This document shows positions 54,598 through 62,736 of a stretch of DNA of 64,000 bases, piece after piece (the stretch's first letter is position 1; each line of letters begins with the position of its first letter). The notes beneath the pieces were generated by a model that worked only from the letters and a program-made list of their open reading frames with translations, was not told the origin of the DNA and ran no database searches. This DNA is from Kribbella aluminosa (GTDB lineage Bacteria; Actinomycetota; Actinomycetes; Propionibacteriales; Kribbellaceae). The stretch covers positions 930,001 to 994,000 of the forward strand of contig NZ_JAGINT010000002.1 of NCBI RefSeq assembly GCF_017876295.1, in the 5' to 3' direction. Both the position numbers and the translations under genes were made by a program.

Positions 54598-54699
54598 ATG
54601 GCTGCGGTGGTTGGGATCGACCAGGCGGCGTACGCGATCCACGACGCGCTGGCGGACACGTACTTCGTGCGGGATCTGTACGACGCTCTGCAGCGCTAG
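54598..54699 (+). CDS. Possible 33-residue protein after the ABC operon
   Basis: An ATG at 54598 follows GGAGGTGGGGGAG, a strong ribosome site. The 33-residue product (ending TYFVRDLYDALQR) is acidic and helical with no recognised family. It lies 17 bases after the permease and directly before the terminator at 54712, so it would be the operon's last gene. It could also be a remnant. Confidence 0.4.
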   Translation: MAAVVGIDQAAYAIHDALADTYFVRDLYDALQR

Positions 54700-55131
54700 A
54701 CGGTCCTCGAACAGGTGCTCACCCCGCCCCGGGCGAGCACCTGCGAGGCCCCCTCCATCGCGGTGGTCCCGAAGAAACACCGGAGCTTCCCCTCGGCCCC
54801 CCGCTGGGTCGCTCACTCGTCATATCGGGGTGATGTGCGACTCGTTACAGCATTTCTGAGAATTCCCGCCGGCATTTCCTGCGGTACGACGTTTCGCACT
54901 CGATTGGCGACGTTCGGTAGGCGATCAGCGCACGTGGCTGTGGACGACGTACCGCACGATCGGCTCGACGTCCGTCGTACCGAGCAGATCGGACAGGGAT
55001 ACCTCGCCGTTGTCTCCGGCCCGGACTCGGGTAGGATCACCCACGTGACTGCCGGGTCGGCTTCGAGCCATTACCGAGTTGGGTCCCCGGCTGCGTCCTG
55101 AGCGCCGCGCGGGCCCCGCCCGCACTCTCTG
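54700..55131. other. Gene-poor region with terminator
   Basis: The stem CAGGTGCTC/GAGCACCTG (54712-54720 with 54735-54743) is a likely terminator for the ABC operon. A 48-codon minus-strand frame (54925-55071; it includes GEVSLSDLLGTTDVEPIVRY) has protein-like composition but no clear ribosome site. The rest shows nothing. Confidence 0.4.
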
Positions 55132-55968
55132 ATGTCTGCATTTCCCCCTTCACGACACCAGAGAGAGAAGCGAATCCTGAACGATTTCACCGCACAACTC
55201 ATCGCGGAGTTCAAGGCGAACTCCGGCCGCGTCGGCGGCCCGTTCGAGAACTCCAGGTTGTTGCTCCTGACAACCACCGGCGCGCGGACCGGCGAACCGC
55301 GTACCGCGATCCTCGGCTACTACCCGGACGGCGACCGGGTCCTGGTCGTCGGCTCGGCCGGAGGCAGCCCGAAACACCCTTCCTGGTACCACAACCTGCT
55401 GGCGAATCCGCAGGTCAGCGTAGACGTCGGCCTCTTCAGCTATCCGGCAAAGGCAGTCGTACTGCGGGGCGCCGAGCGGGACGAGGTCTTCGACCGCCTG
55501 GTCGAGGCGGACGCCGGGTGGGGCGACTACCAGGCCGGCGTGCCCCGTACGATTCCGGTCGTCGCGCTTGTCTCCGGTGGACCGCCCGGCGGGCGCACCG
55601 GCTCGCTCGCCGAGGCGCTGAAGAACATCCACGCCGCGTTCCGGCGGGAGCTGGGGCTGATCCGGCACGAGATCGCGACGTCCGGCGCCGCCGGGCTGGG
55701 CGCACAGCTCCGCATCAACTGCCTGACCGTCTGCCAGGGCCTGCACCATCACCACACCGGCGAGTCGACGATGTTGTTCCCCGGCCTGGTGGAACAGCAC
55801 CCGGAGCTCACGGACGTGATCGCCGTACTGCAGCAGGAGCACGAGCAGATCGCAGTACTGCTCGGCCAGCTGGAACAAGCCGTCACGCTGGAACAGGTGG
55901 ACGAGCTGATCACTCAACTCAACACCCACCTGGACCATGAGGAGGAGGCGCTCCTTCCTTATCTATAA
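55132..55968 (+). CDS. F420H2-dependent (Ddn-like) reductase fused to hemerythrin-like domain
   Basis: This 278-residue protein joins two domains. Residues about 20-150 are a deazaflavin (F420)-dependent nitroreductase/quinone reductase domain (LLLLTTTGARTGEPRTAILGYY, SWYHNLLANPQVSV). Residues about 170-278 are a hemerythrin HHE-type four-helix domain with His/Glu ligands (GLHHHHTGESTMLF, QEHEQIAVLL, HLDHEEEALLPYL). A di-iron site next to an F420 site suggests a redox or oxygen/NO-sensing function, which is inference. The ATG at 55132 lacks a good ribosome site; a start nearer residue 17 is possible. It overlaps the convergent methyltransferase by six bases. Confidence 0.85.
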   Translation: MSAFPPSRHQREKRILNDFTAQLIAEFKANSGRVGGPFENSRLLLLTTTGARTGEPRTAILGYYPDGDRVLVVGSAGGSPKHPSWYHNLLANPQVSVDVGLFSYPAKAVVLRGAERDEVFDRLVEADAGWGDYQAGVPRTIPVVALVSGGPPGGRTGSLAEALKNIHAAFRRELGLIRHEIATSGAAGLGAQLRINCLTVCQGLHHHHTGESTMLFPGLVEQHPELTDVIAVLQQEHEQIAVLLGQLEQAVTLEQVDELITQLNTHLDHEEEALLPYL

Positions 55969-56703
55969 CGGTTTCCGGGCCAGTAGTGCGTAGGAGTTGG
56001 GGAGGCGGCCGGACCAGGCGGCGGCGTTCGTGCCGTCCTGCGGTCGCCAGAACGGTTCGGCGTACTCCTCGAGGACTTGGATGTGCAGGCCGGCGGTGGT
56101 GATCGCGGTGACGATCTGGCCGAGCGTCCACTGCCACTCCTGCGCGCCGTTGCCCGGGAACGTGTCGTTGACGTGGGACTTGGCGAAGTAGCTCCGGTCC
56201 GGGCGGATCCGCGCGTCGTCCTCGTCCCACGTCCACAGCGGTACGGCCGGGTGGCCCTCGTACACGAACAGGTGCCCACCCGGCCGTAGCACTCGCTCCA
56301 CGTCGCGCGCCCACGCGTCGATGTCCCGCATCCAGATCAGCGCGCCCTTACCGGTGTACACGAGGTCCGCAGCCGCGTCCTTGACTGGTACGCCGGGCAC
56401 TTCCGCCACGACGTACCGGCAATCGACTCCCACGTCCCGCGCCCGCCGCCGCGCCGCCCCGGCTGCTACCGAGCTGTAGTCCACGCCTACGACTCTTCGC
56501 GCGCCGGCCTTCACCAGCCCCACATCGTCGAGCCCGTGCCCACTCTGCAGATGCACCACGAACGGCCCGGTCGCCAGTACGGACGCCAGCAGTTCGTGCT
56601 CCCGCTCCACCAGCAGCCCGCCACCACGAGCCGCCTCCAGCAACTTGTCGTACTCCCGGACATGCTTGGTAGAAGCCTGCTCCCAGATCGCCCGATTACC
56701 CAT
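55963..56703 (-). CDS. Class I SAM-dependent methyltransferase
   Basis: This 246-residue enzyme has a Rossmann methyltransferase core: FVVHLQSGHGLDDVGLVKAG at motif I (degenerate from the usual GxGxG), VVGVDYSS at motif II and YTGKGALIWMRDIDAWARDV, VLRPGGHLFVYEG later. The degenerate glycine loop is common in a branch annotated simply as methyltransferase. The substrate is unknown. The ATG start at 56703 is conserved in pattern (MGNRAIWEQASTKHVREYDKL). Confidence 0.85.
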   Translation of the reverse strand: MGNRAIWEQASTKHVREYDKLLEAARGGGLLVEREHELLASVLATGPFVVHLQSGHGLDDVGLVKAGARRVVGVDYSSVAAGAARRRARDVGVDCRYVVAEVPGVPVKDAAADLVYTGKGALIWMRDIDAWARDVERVLRPGGHLFVYEGHPAVPLWTWDEDDARIRPDRSYFAKSHVNDTFPGNGAQEWQWTLGQIVTAITTAGLHIQVLEEYAEPFWRPQDGTNAAAWSGRLPNSYALLARKPL

Positions 56704-56759
56704 ATCTACAAGTCAGCCCGATCTGACGTGACTCGGGCAACCGCAATTTCACTCGTTGT

Positions 56760-57150
56760 GGAGAACTTGGGCGATTGTGGCGCCAGCGGCTTCCTCCTGA
56801 AGGACGTAGCCCCCGAACACCTGACCGCCGCCGTACGCCTGGTAACCACCGGCGACGCGCTCCTGGCCCCGTCCATCACCCGCCGCCTCGTCGAACGCTT
56901 CGCCACACCCCAGCCCGCCCCACACCGCGAGCTCTCCACCCTCACCCCACGCGAACTGGAGGTCCTCACCCTCATGGGCCAAGGCCTCTCCAACGCCGGG
57001 ATCGCCACCGCGCTGACCCTGAGCGAAGCGACCGTCAAACCCGCGCCGCCCGAATCTTCGCCAAACTCAACCTCCGGGACCGCTCCCAAGCCGTAGTCCT
57101 CGCCTACGACACCGGCCTGATCACCCCGGCGAGGGGAGGTAGCCTCTGGC
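56760..57150 (+). pseudogene. LuxR-family response regulator remnant
   Basis: The frame begins in the last part of a receiver domain (GASGFLLKDVAPEHLTAAVR), so the N-terminal 80-100 residues including the phospho-Asp are missing. The LuxR helix-turn-helix follows (LTPRELEVLTLMGQGLSNAG, LSEATVK) and then breaks; its end (AARIFAKLNLRDRSQAVVLAY) is in the +2 frame. One missing A after GTCAAA (near 57042) explains the shift. No start or ribosome site fits. The gene appears truncated at its 5' end and frameshifted. Confidence 0.78.
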
Positions 57151-57819
57151 ATGAGGGAAGACCTGCTCGCCTGGGCCACCGCTACGGTCGGCCCCATCCT
57201 CGAAACCCACCCCCTCCACGACGACCAAGGTCCCTGGCGCCTCACCACCCGCGCCCGACCCGTCGTACTACGCGCCCCAACCCCACGCATCGACCCCGCG
57301 ATGATCGCCACCGCCGCCCTGACCCGCATGCACGCCATCGCGATGCAGCCCGCCGACCATCTCCCGTTCCGCCCCCGCCCGATCGCGGTCGACGACTTCG
57401 CGACCGACCGGCGTACCGGCCGCCTGCCAACCACACCTCTACTGGAAGAGGCCCACAACCTCGTCCTCGCCCACGGCCGACCACCCGAGCCCCCGGTCTT
57501 CCTCCACGGCGACGTCTGGCCCGGCAACCTCATCTGGTCCGCCAACACCGTCGCGGCCCTGATCGACTGGAAAACCGCCGGCGTAGGACCGCCTGGCGTA
57601 GACCTCTCCGAACTCCGCAAACAAACAGCCATTACCTTCGGCCCCGAAGCCCCCACCCACGCCCTAACCGGCTGGGAACAATCAGCCGGTCACCGAGCCC
57701 CTCACGTCCCCTACTGGGACGCAGTAGCCGCCCTGAACACCCCCACCACCCTCTACAGCCCCACGGCAACCACCCGCCGCGACACCTTCCTCAGCCAAGC
57801 CCTAGCCCAACTCCGCTGA
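57151..57819 (+). CDS. Shortened APH-family phosphotransferase
   Basis: This 222-residue protein has the C-lobe of an aminoglycoside phosphotransferase-type kinase: FLHGDVWPGNLIW (catalytic Asp and Asn) and ALIDWKTAGVGPPGVDLSELR (metal-binding Asp). The N-lobe is mostly missing: only about 70 residues precede the C-lobe (ALTRMHAIAM), lacking the ATP-binding Lys region, against the usual 280-300 residues. It is probably an internally deleted, inactive copy. The ATG at 57151 has GGGGAGG 11 bases upstream. Confidence 0.65.
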   Translation: MREDLLAWATATVGPILETHPLHDDQGPWRLTTRARPVVLRAPTPRIDPAMIATAALTRMHAIAMQPADHLPFRPRPIAVDDFATDRRTGRLPTTPLLEEAHNLVLAHGRPPEPPVFLHGDVWPGNLIWSANTVAALIDWKTAGVGPPGVDLSELRKQTAITFGPEAPTHALTGWEQSAGHRAPHVPYWDAVAALNTPTTLYSPTATTRRDTFLSQALAQLR

Positions 57820-57832
57820 CCCCACAAACAAC

Positions 57833-57864
57833 CAAAAGACCCGGACCGCCGTAGCAGTCCGGGC
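57833..57864 (-). terminator. Terminator of tRNA-Ser(GGA)
   Basis: Read on the minus strand, CCCGGAC and GTCCGGG pair around a 10-base loop and are followed by TCTTTT, a canonical intrinsic terminator, eight bases past the tRNA 3' end. Confidence 0.85.
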
Positions 57865-57872
57865 CATCAACC

Positions 57873-57960
57873 TGGCGGAGGATACGAGATTCGAACTCGT
57901 GAGGGGTTGCCCCCAACACGCTTTCCAAGCGTGCGCCCTAGGCCACTAGGCGAATCCTCC
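57873..57960 (-). tRNA. tRNA-Ser (GGA), CCA encoded
   Basis: On the minus strand the acceptor stem GGAGGAT (57960-57954) pairs with ATCCTCC, followed by G and an encoded CCA. The anticodon loop CTTGGAAAG carries GGA (complement of 57924-57926), reading UCC/UCU. A long variable arm with GGGGGCAACCCC type sequence and a GTTCGAATC T loop confirm class II serine. Confidence 0.97.
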
Positions 57961-58084
57961 AAGCGGAGAGGATACCGGGCGGTGGTGGGGAATCCGAAAT
58001 CGGGGCGCCGCAGCGGCGGTACGTACAACCGGTGCAGAGGTACGTCGAGAGCCCGATTCGACTGCATGGCTCTACGAGAAGCAG

Positions 58085-58900
58085 CTAGCCCAGTAGTACT
58101 GGCGTCAGTGCTCGCCACTGCTCTATCGGCTGCGGCCCGGTCACGCCGGTGATGACGTTGACTGCGACGTGGTCGGCGCCTGCGTCCAGGTGTTCGGTGA
58201 GCTTGGCCTTGATGTCGGCAGGGCTGCCCCATGCGGCTAGGGCATCGACCATGTGGTCAGGGAGCTCGGACAGGTCGCTCTGACTGAACCCCTGGCGCTG
58301 CAGCGAAGCGACGTACCCAGGGATCGTCGTGAAGAAGCTGATGGTGTTCCTGGCGATCGCCCTGGCTCTGTCCGCGTCGGTTTCGACTACTACGAGGTGG
58401 CTGACGGCCAGGAGCTTGTCCGGCCCCAGGACCTTCCGCGCGTCGGCGGAGTACGCCGCACGGGTCAGGAACGGGTATGCGCCGGCAGAACGCTCTCCGG
58501 CCAGCTCGAGCATCCGCGGGCCGAGTGCCGCGAGCACCCGGCGCTCTACGGGTACGTCCAGCTCGTCCAGGTAAGCGTTGAGCGTGGCAATCGGCTTAGC
58601 GCCGTGCGCGCCACCCAGACCGGCTGTGAACCGACCAGGCGCAGCCTCCTCCAAGGCGGCGTACGTCGCGCTCACGTCGGCCGCGCTGTACTTCACCACC
58701 GCCAAGATGCCGCTCACGAACTTGATCGCCGTCGTGGCGTCCACCAGGTCGCTGATCGCCTGCAGCCCAGGCAACGCCCCGCCGGACAACCAGATCACCG
58801 GCCACCCAAGCTCCTCGGCCGCCCGCGCCGCAGCGATCGAATCCGCGCCGCCGTCCAGCCCCGTGGTAATCCCGAACCGCCCAAAATGATGATCCGTCAC
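58085..58900 (-). CDS. LLM-class F420-dependent oxidoreductase
   Basis: This 271-residue luciferase-like monooxygenase-fold protein uses a deazaflavin (F420) or flavin cofactor. Family features are the N-terminal FGITTG, ARAAEELGWPVIWLSGG, the SGILAVVKYSAADVSATYAALEE region and GLGGAHG. It is close in plan to the TIGR03620-type subfamily (about 280 residues). The start is GTG at 58900. The substrate is unknown. No partner gene is adjacent. Confidence 0.88.
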   Translation of the reverse strand: MTDHHFGRFGITTGLDGGADSIAAARAAEELGWPVIWLSGGALPGLQAISDLVDATTAIKFVSGILAVVKYSAADVSATYAALEEAAPGRFTAGLGGAHGAKPIATLNAYLDELDVPVERRVLAALGPRMLELAGERSAGAYPFLTRAAYSADARKVLGPDKLLAVSHLVVVETDADRARAIARNTISFFTTIPGYVASLQRQGFSQSDLSELPDHMVDALAAWGSPADIKAKLTEHLDAGADHVAVNVITGVTGPQPIEQWRALTPVLLG

Positions 58901-58997
58901 CTAACAAGCTTGATCCCTAGGACGGCTCGCTGTCCAGGACCACGACGGCCGGAGTCCGATTCCCGGTTGGTGAGGCTCATCCCGTACACTCGTTGCT

Positions 58998-59085
58998 GGT
59001 TCCCCGCGTGGCGGTATCTCGCCCAATTCCCCCAGGGCCGGAAGGCAGCAAGGGTAAGTGAGCTCTTCCGGGTGCGCGGGGAATC
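58998..59085 (+). ncRNA. ffs: Signal recognition particle RNA (4.5S type)
   Basis: The conserved SRP domain is present: CCAGGGCCGGAAGGCAGCAA followed by GGGTAAG (59032-59058), with the GGAA tetraloop and symmetric internal loop. The long stem TTCCCCGCG (59000-59008) pairs with CGCGGGGAA (59075-59083). No Alu-type extension is visible, so it is the short bacterial form. Ends are estimated to within a few bases. Confidence 0.95.
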
Positions 59086-59127
59086 CTCATGTCTAGGCTG
59101 GTGCTCCCCAGATCGAAGAGGAGCCAG

Positions 59128-59946
59128 ATGAATCCCGAGAGCCGTTACCTGCAGGATCTGATCGTTGCCGAGCTCGGTGTACCCGCGGCATTCGACGTGG
59201 ACAGCGAGATCGAGCGGCGGGTGGAGTTCCTCGCCGAGCGGCTCCGGCGGACCGGCGCCGCGGCGTACGTGCTCGGGATCAGCGGCGGCGTCGACTCCGC
59301 GGTGGCGGGCCGGTTGTGTCAGCTCGCGGTCGAGCGGGTGCGGTCGGAGGGCGGGCAGGCGACGTTCGTCGCGATGCGGCTGCCGTACGGCGTGCAGGCC
59401 GACGAGGCGGACGCGCAGCGATCGCTCGAGTTCATCAAGCCGGACGACTCCCTGGTCGTGGACGTGCAGCCGGCCACCGACGCCATGGTCGAGTCGGTGC
59501 GGCACGCCGGGCTCGGCGACCGCGAGGACTTCCACGTCGGCAACATCAAGGCCCGCCAGCGGATGGTCGCGCAGTACGTGGTGGCCGGCGCCCGCGGCGG
59601 TCTTGTGGTCGGTACGGACCACGCGGCGGAGGCGGTAATGGGGTTCTTCACCAAGTACGGCGACGGGGCGTGCGACCTCACGCCGCTGTCCGGTCTGACC
59701 AAGCGGCGCGTCCGCGCGGTCGGCGAGCGGCTCGACGCGGCGCCGGAGATCACCGGGAAGATCCCGACCGCGGACCTGGAGACGAACAACCCGGGCGTCC
59801 CGGACGAGGCCGTGCTGGGCGTGACGTACGACGAGATCGACGACTTCCTCGAAGGGCACGAGGTCGACGAGAAGGCCGCGGGCACGATCATCGCGACGCA
59901 CCGCCGGACGGCGCACAAGCGGGCCGTCCCGCTCGCCTTCAGCTGA
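59128..59946 (+). CDS. nadE: NH3-dependent NAD+ synthetase
   Basis: This 272-residue cytosolic enzyme makes NAD+ from deamido-NAD+, ATP and ammonia. The PP-loop GISGGVDSA (residues about 53-61), the AVMGFFTKYGDGACDLTPL segment (substrate and dimer contacts) and GKIPTADL are conserved. There is no glutaminase domain, so ammonia must come from elsewhere. The ATG at 59128 follows GAGGAG; upstream codons are not family-like. Confidence 0.96.
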   Translation: MNPESRYLQDLIVAELGVPAAFDVDSEIERRVEFLAERLRRTGAAAYVLGISGGVDSAVAGRLCQLAVERVRSEGGQATFVAMRLPYGVQADEADAQRSLEFIKPDDSLVVDVQPATDAMVESVRHAGLGDREDFHVGNIKARQRMVAQYVVAGARGGLVVGTDHAAEAVMGFFTKYGDGACDLTPLSGLTKRRVRAVGERLDAAPEITGKIPTADLETNNPGVPDEAVLGVTYDEIDDFLEGHEVDEKAAGTIIATHRRTAHKRAVPLAFS

Positions 59947-60003
59947 GGAACTCGGTCAGCAGCCGGGCGTAGGGTCGCGGACCTTCGTGAGCGTTGGCCG
60001 AGC

Positions 60004-60408
60004 CTAGGCGGTGTGCGCCAGCTGCACCTGGCGGATGCGATTCGCGAGGCGAGCCAGGCGGATGGTCGCGATGTTCCGGTACGCCGGGCGCAGGACGGTC
60101 GCGAGCGGCCCCGACTGCTCGAACGTGTGGGTGACCCGCCCGTCCTGCCCGATCGTCCAGGCGCCGACCTCGCGGAAGCCGGGGACCTGCCAGACGATCT
60201 CGACCCGGTCCGCCTCGACCACCGTGTACTGCAGCTCGCCGGTGAACCCGGGGCGCACGCGGAGCGCGTACCGGGTGCCGGGGTTGGTCTCGCGGGGGCC
60301 GTCGATGGCGAGGAACGCCTCGTTCCACTCCGGCAGGCCGAGGGCGTCCAGTAGCACCTGCCGGATCGCCGCCTGGCCGGCGTGGATGGTCTCGGTGGCC
60401 TGTTCCAT
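60004..60408 (-). CDS. SRPBCC/START-like protein
   Basis: This 134-residue protein has the helix-grip pattern of the SRPBCC superfamily (ETNPGTRYALRVRPGF, YTVVEADRVEIVWQVPGFRE, GRVTHTFEQSGPL). Members bind hydrophobic ligands or act as cyclases. The gene follows the MarR-family gene by two bases on the same strand, so it probably belongs to the same operon. Confidence 0.7.
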   Translation of the reverse strand: MEQATETIHAGQAAIRQVLLDALGLPEWNEAFLAIDGPRETNPGTRYALRVRPGFTGELQYTVVEADRVEIVWQVPGFREVGAWTIGQDGRVTHTFEQSGPLATVLRPAYRNIATIRLARLANRIRQVQLAHTA

Positions 60409-60410
60409 GA

Positions 60411-60896
60411 CTAGATCTCCTGATGGGCGAGTTCGGGACCCCGGCGGCGGGCCAGGGCGGCCCCGGTCGGGAAAGCGTCGGCGAGCGAGCGGAGCGTGCT
60501 GATGGTCTCGTCGAGCGCCTGGCCGGCGAGACGGTCGTGCATGGTGCGATGCAACCGGTTCTCCGCGGTGACGATGCGGCGGTGCAGTGCCCGGCCTTGC
60601 GGTGTCAGGCTGAGCGTGAGGTAGCGCCGGTCGACCTGGTCGATGCCGCGTTTCACCAGTCCTTGGGTGACCAAACGATCGACGAGCCGGCTCGGGCTGT
60701 TTCCGGTCTCGCAGACCAGCAGCCCGCCGAGCGCGTTCAGCGTCATCGGACCGTGGTCGCGGAGGACCCGCAGAACCTCTGCCTGGGAAGGCGTGATGCC
60801 CAGCGGGCGCAACTCGGCGGCGAGCAGCCGATTGCCCTCGCGCTGGATCGCCAGCACGAGATAGCGAAACTCCTCGACAACCTTCATGACCGACAT
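60411..60896 (-). CDS. MarR-family transcriptional regulator
   Basis: This 161-residue winged-helix protein has the MarR core (LGITPSQAEVLRVLRDHGPMTLNALGGLL in residues about 33-61, then RLVDRLVTQGLVKR and DQVDRRYLTLSLT). The start is taken at ATG 60896; ATG 60908 lies within the operator palindrome and 60887 is also possible. It is divergent from the acyl-CoA synthetase, which it probably represses until an acyl-CoA or acid ligand binds. Confidence 0.85.
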   Translation of the reverse strand: MSVMKVVEEFRYLVLAIQREGNRLLAAELRPLGITPSQAEVLRVLRDHGPMTLNALGGLLVCETGNSPSRLVDRLVTQGLVKRGIDQVDRRYLTLSLTPQGRALHRRIVTAENRLHRTMHDRLAGQALDETISTLRSLADAFPTGAALARRRGPELAHQEI

Positions 60897-60899
60897 ATT

Positions 60900-60919
60900 A
60901 CACGACATGTATGTCGTGT
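60900..60919. promoter_or_regulatory. Perfect MarR operator
   Basis: The palindrome ACACGACAT-GT-ATGTCGTGT has perfect 9-base arms. It lies in the divergent gap between the MarR-like gene and the acyl-CoA synthetase gene and covers the most upstream possible MarR start codon. Confidence 0.8.
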
Positions 60920-61004
60920 CATCTGTTTGCCGTGAATGTCTTCGGTTTGTTGTTGCCTGCGGCTCCAGTTCCGGAGGAGTTCCGGAGAAAGTCCGGTCGA
61001 GGTC

Positions 61005-62669
61005 ATGGTCAAGGTGCAGCGCGGCTGGCACAGTGGCTTCATGAAGGGTCTGATGCAGAACTACCAGCTGTCGCTGGACACGATCTTCCGCCGGGCCGAG
61101 CAGTTCTACCCGGACAAGACCGTCTATACGGGCGGTCCGGCGCCGACCAAGCTGACGTACGGCGAATGGGCCGACCGGACCAGACGCCTGGGCGGGGTGC
61201 TGGACACGCTCGGGATCACCTCCGACGGCCGCGTCGGGACGTTCGCGTGGAACTCGGGTCGCCATCTCGAGCTGTACTTCGCCGCGCCCTGCACCGGCCG
61301 GGTCCTACACACGCTGAACATCAGACTCTTCCCGGACCAGGTCGTGTACATCGCGAATCATGCCGAGGACGAGGTCGTCTTCGTCGATCGCTCGTTGCTG
61401 GGGCTGTTCCTGCCGCTGCTCGAGCGGCTCCCGCAGCTGAGACATGTGGTCGTGATGGACGACCTGCCCCCGGGTGCTCCAGCGGCGGCGGAGATCCCGG
61501 ACGATCCGCGGTTCCACGACTACGAGGAGCTGCTGGCGGCTGCGTCACCGGTGGAGTTCCACGTCGAGGACGAGAACCAGGCCGCCGCGATGTGTTACAC
61601 GAGCGGTACGACGGGCAACCCGAAGGGCGTCGTCTACTCCCATCGGTCGACCTGGCTGCACTCGATCGGTGTGCTGACCAACGTCGGGATCGGGCTGGCC
61701 GAGACGGACACGGTGATGCCGGTGGTGCCGATGTTCCACGCCAATGCATGGGGGCTGGCACACGCGGCGCCGATGGCCGGTGCGTCGCTGGTGTTCCCGG
61801 GGCCGGACATGAGCCCGCAGGGGATCCTCAAGCTGCTGGTGGAGCAGGAGGTGACGCTGTCGGCCGGCGTACCGACGATCTGGCAGGGGTTGCTGCCGCT
61901 GCTCGACGGGGTCGAGTTGCCGAAGCTGCGGCGGATCCCGTGCGGCGGTTCCGCCGTACCGGAGGCGCTCTCGGAAGCGTTCCGGAAGAAGCTCGGCCGG
62001 CCGATCCTGCAGGCGTGGGGGATGACCGAGACGAGCCCGGTCGCGACCGCGTCCCACGTACCGGCGCGGAACAAGGACCTTCCCGAGGAAGAGCAGGCGC
62101 ATCTCCGCGCCCGGGCTGGGCTGCCGCTGCCAGGCGTAGAGGTGCGGATCGTCGAGCCGGGGTCGATCACGCCGCTGCCGTGGGACGACGAGGCCACCGG
62201 CGAGCTGCAGGTGCGCGGTCCGTGGATCGCCGCGGAGTACTACCGGCCCGACGACGGTGCACAGCTGAACACCGAGGACGGCTGGATGAAGACCGGCGAC
62301 GTCGCGGCGATCGACGGGTTCGGCTCGGTGCGGATCGTTGACCGGACCAAGGACCTGGTGAAGTCCGGTGGCGAGTGGATCAGCTCGGTCGAGCTGGAGA
62401 ACCTGTTGATGGCGCATCCTGCGGTCAAGGAGGCGGCGGTCATCGGTGTGCCGCATCCGAGGTGGGACGAGCGGCCGCTGGCGTGCGTCGTGCTTCAGGA
62501 GGGGTCGACCGTGACGGGCGAGGAGATCCTCGACTACCTCCGCCCACAGGTTGCGAAGTGGTGGCTTCCGGACGCGGTCGAGTTCATCGACGAGGTTCCG
62601 AAGACCTCGGTCGGCAAGTTCTCGAAGAAGGACCTCCGGACCCGATTCGCCAACTACCACCTGCAGTGA
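61005..62669 (+). CDS. Fatty-acyl-CoA synthetase (medium/long-chain)
   Basis: This 554-residue adenylate-forming enzyme activates a fatty acid to acyl-CoA through an acyl-AMP. Motifs are YTSGTTGNPKGV (P-loop, about 200-211), the QAWGMTETSPV stretch (about 343), GWMKTGD (about 426) and the C-terminal catalytic Lys in GKFSKKDLR. The length and gate motifs match the long-chain/medium-chain FadD branch. The start ATG at 61005 has GAGG nearby; 61041 is possible. It is divergent from the MarR gene and is its likely target. Confidence 0.93.
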   Translation: MVKVQRGWHSGFMKGLMQNYQLSLDTIFRRAEQFYPDKTVYTGGPAPTKLTYGEWADRTRRLGGVLDTLGITSDGRVGTFAWNSGRHLELYFAAPCTGRVLHTLNIRLFPDQVVYIANHAEDEVVFVDRSLLGLFLPLLERLPQLRHVVVMDDLPPGAPAAAEIPDDPRFHDYEELLAAASPVEFHVEDENQAAAMCYTSGTTGNPKGVVYSHRSTWLHSIGVLTNVGIGLAETDTVMPVVPMFHANAWGLAHAAPMAGASLVFPGPDMSPQGILKLLVEQEVTLSAGVPTIWQGLLPLLDGVELPKLRRIPCGGSAVPEALSEAFRKKLGRPILQAWGMTETSPVATASHVPARNKDLPEEEQAHLRARAGLPLPGVEVRIVEPGSITPLPWDDEATGELQVRGPWIAAEYYRPDDGAQLNTEDGWMKTGDVAAIDGFGSVRIVDRTKDLVKSGGEWISSVELENLLMAHPAVKEAAVIGVPHPRWDERPLACVVLQEGSTVTGEEILDYLRPQVAKWWLPDAVEFIDEVPKTSVGKFSKKDLRTRFANYHLQ

Positions 62670-62736
62670 AACTCGCGGGCCGAGGTTGGTTGCTGTCGGC
62701 ATCAGTGCCTGCGGCCACCAGACCCCGTGACGCGGG

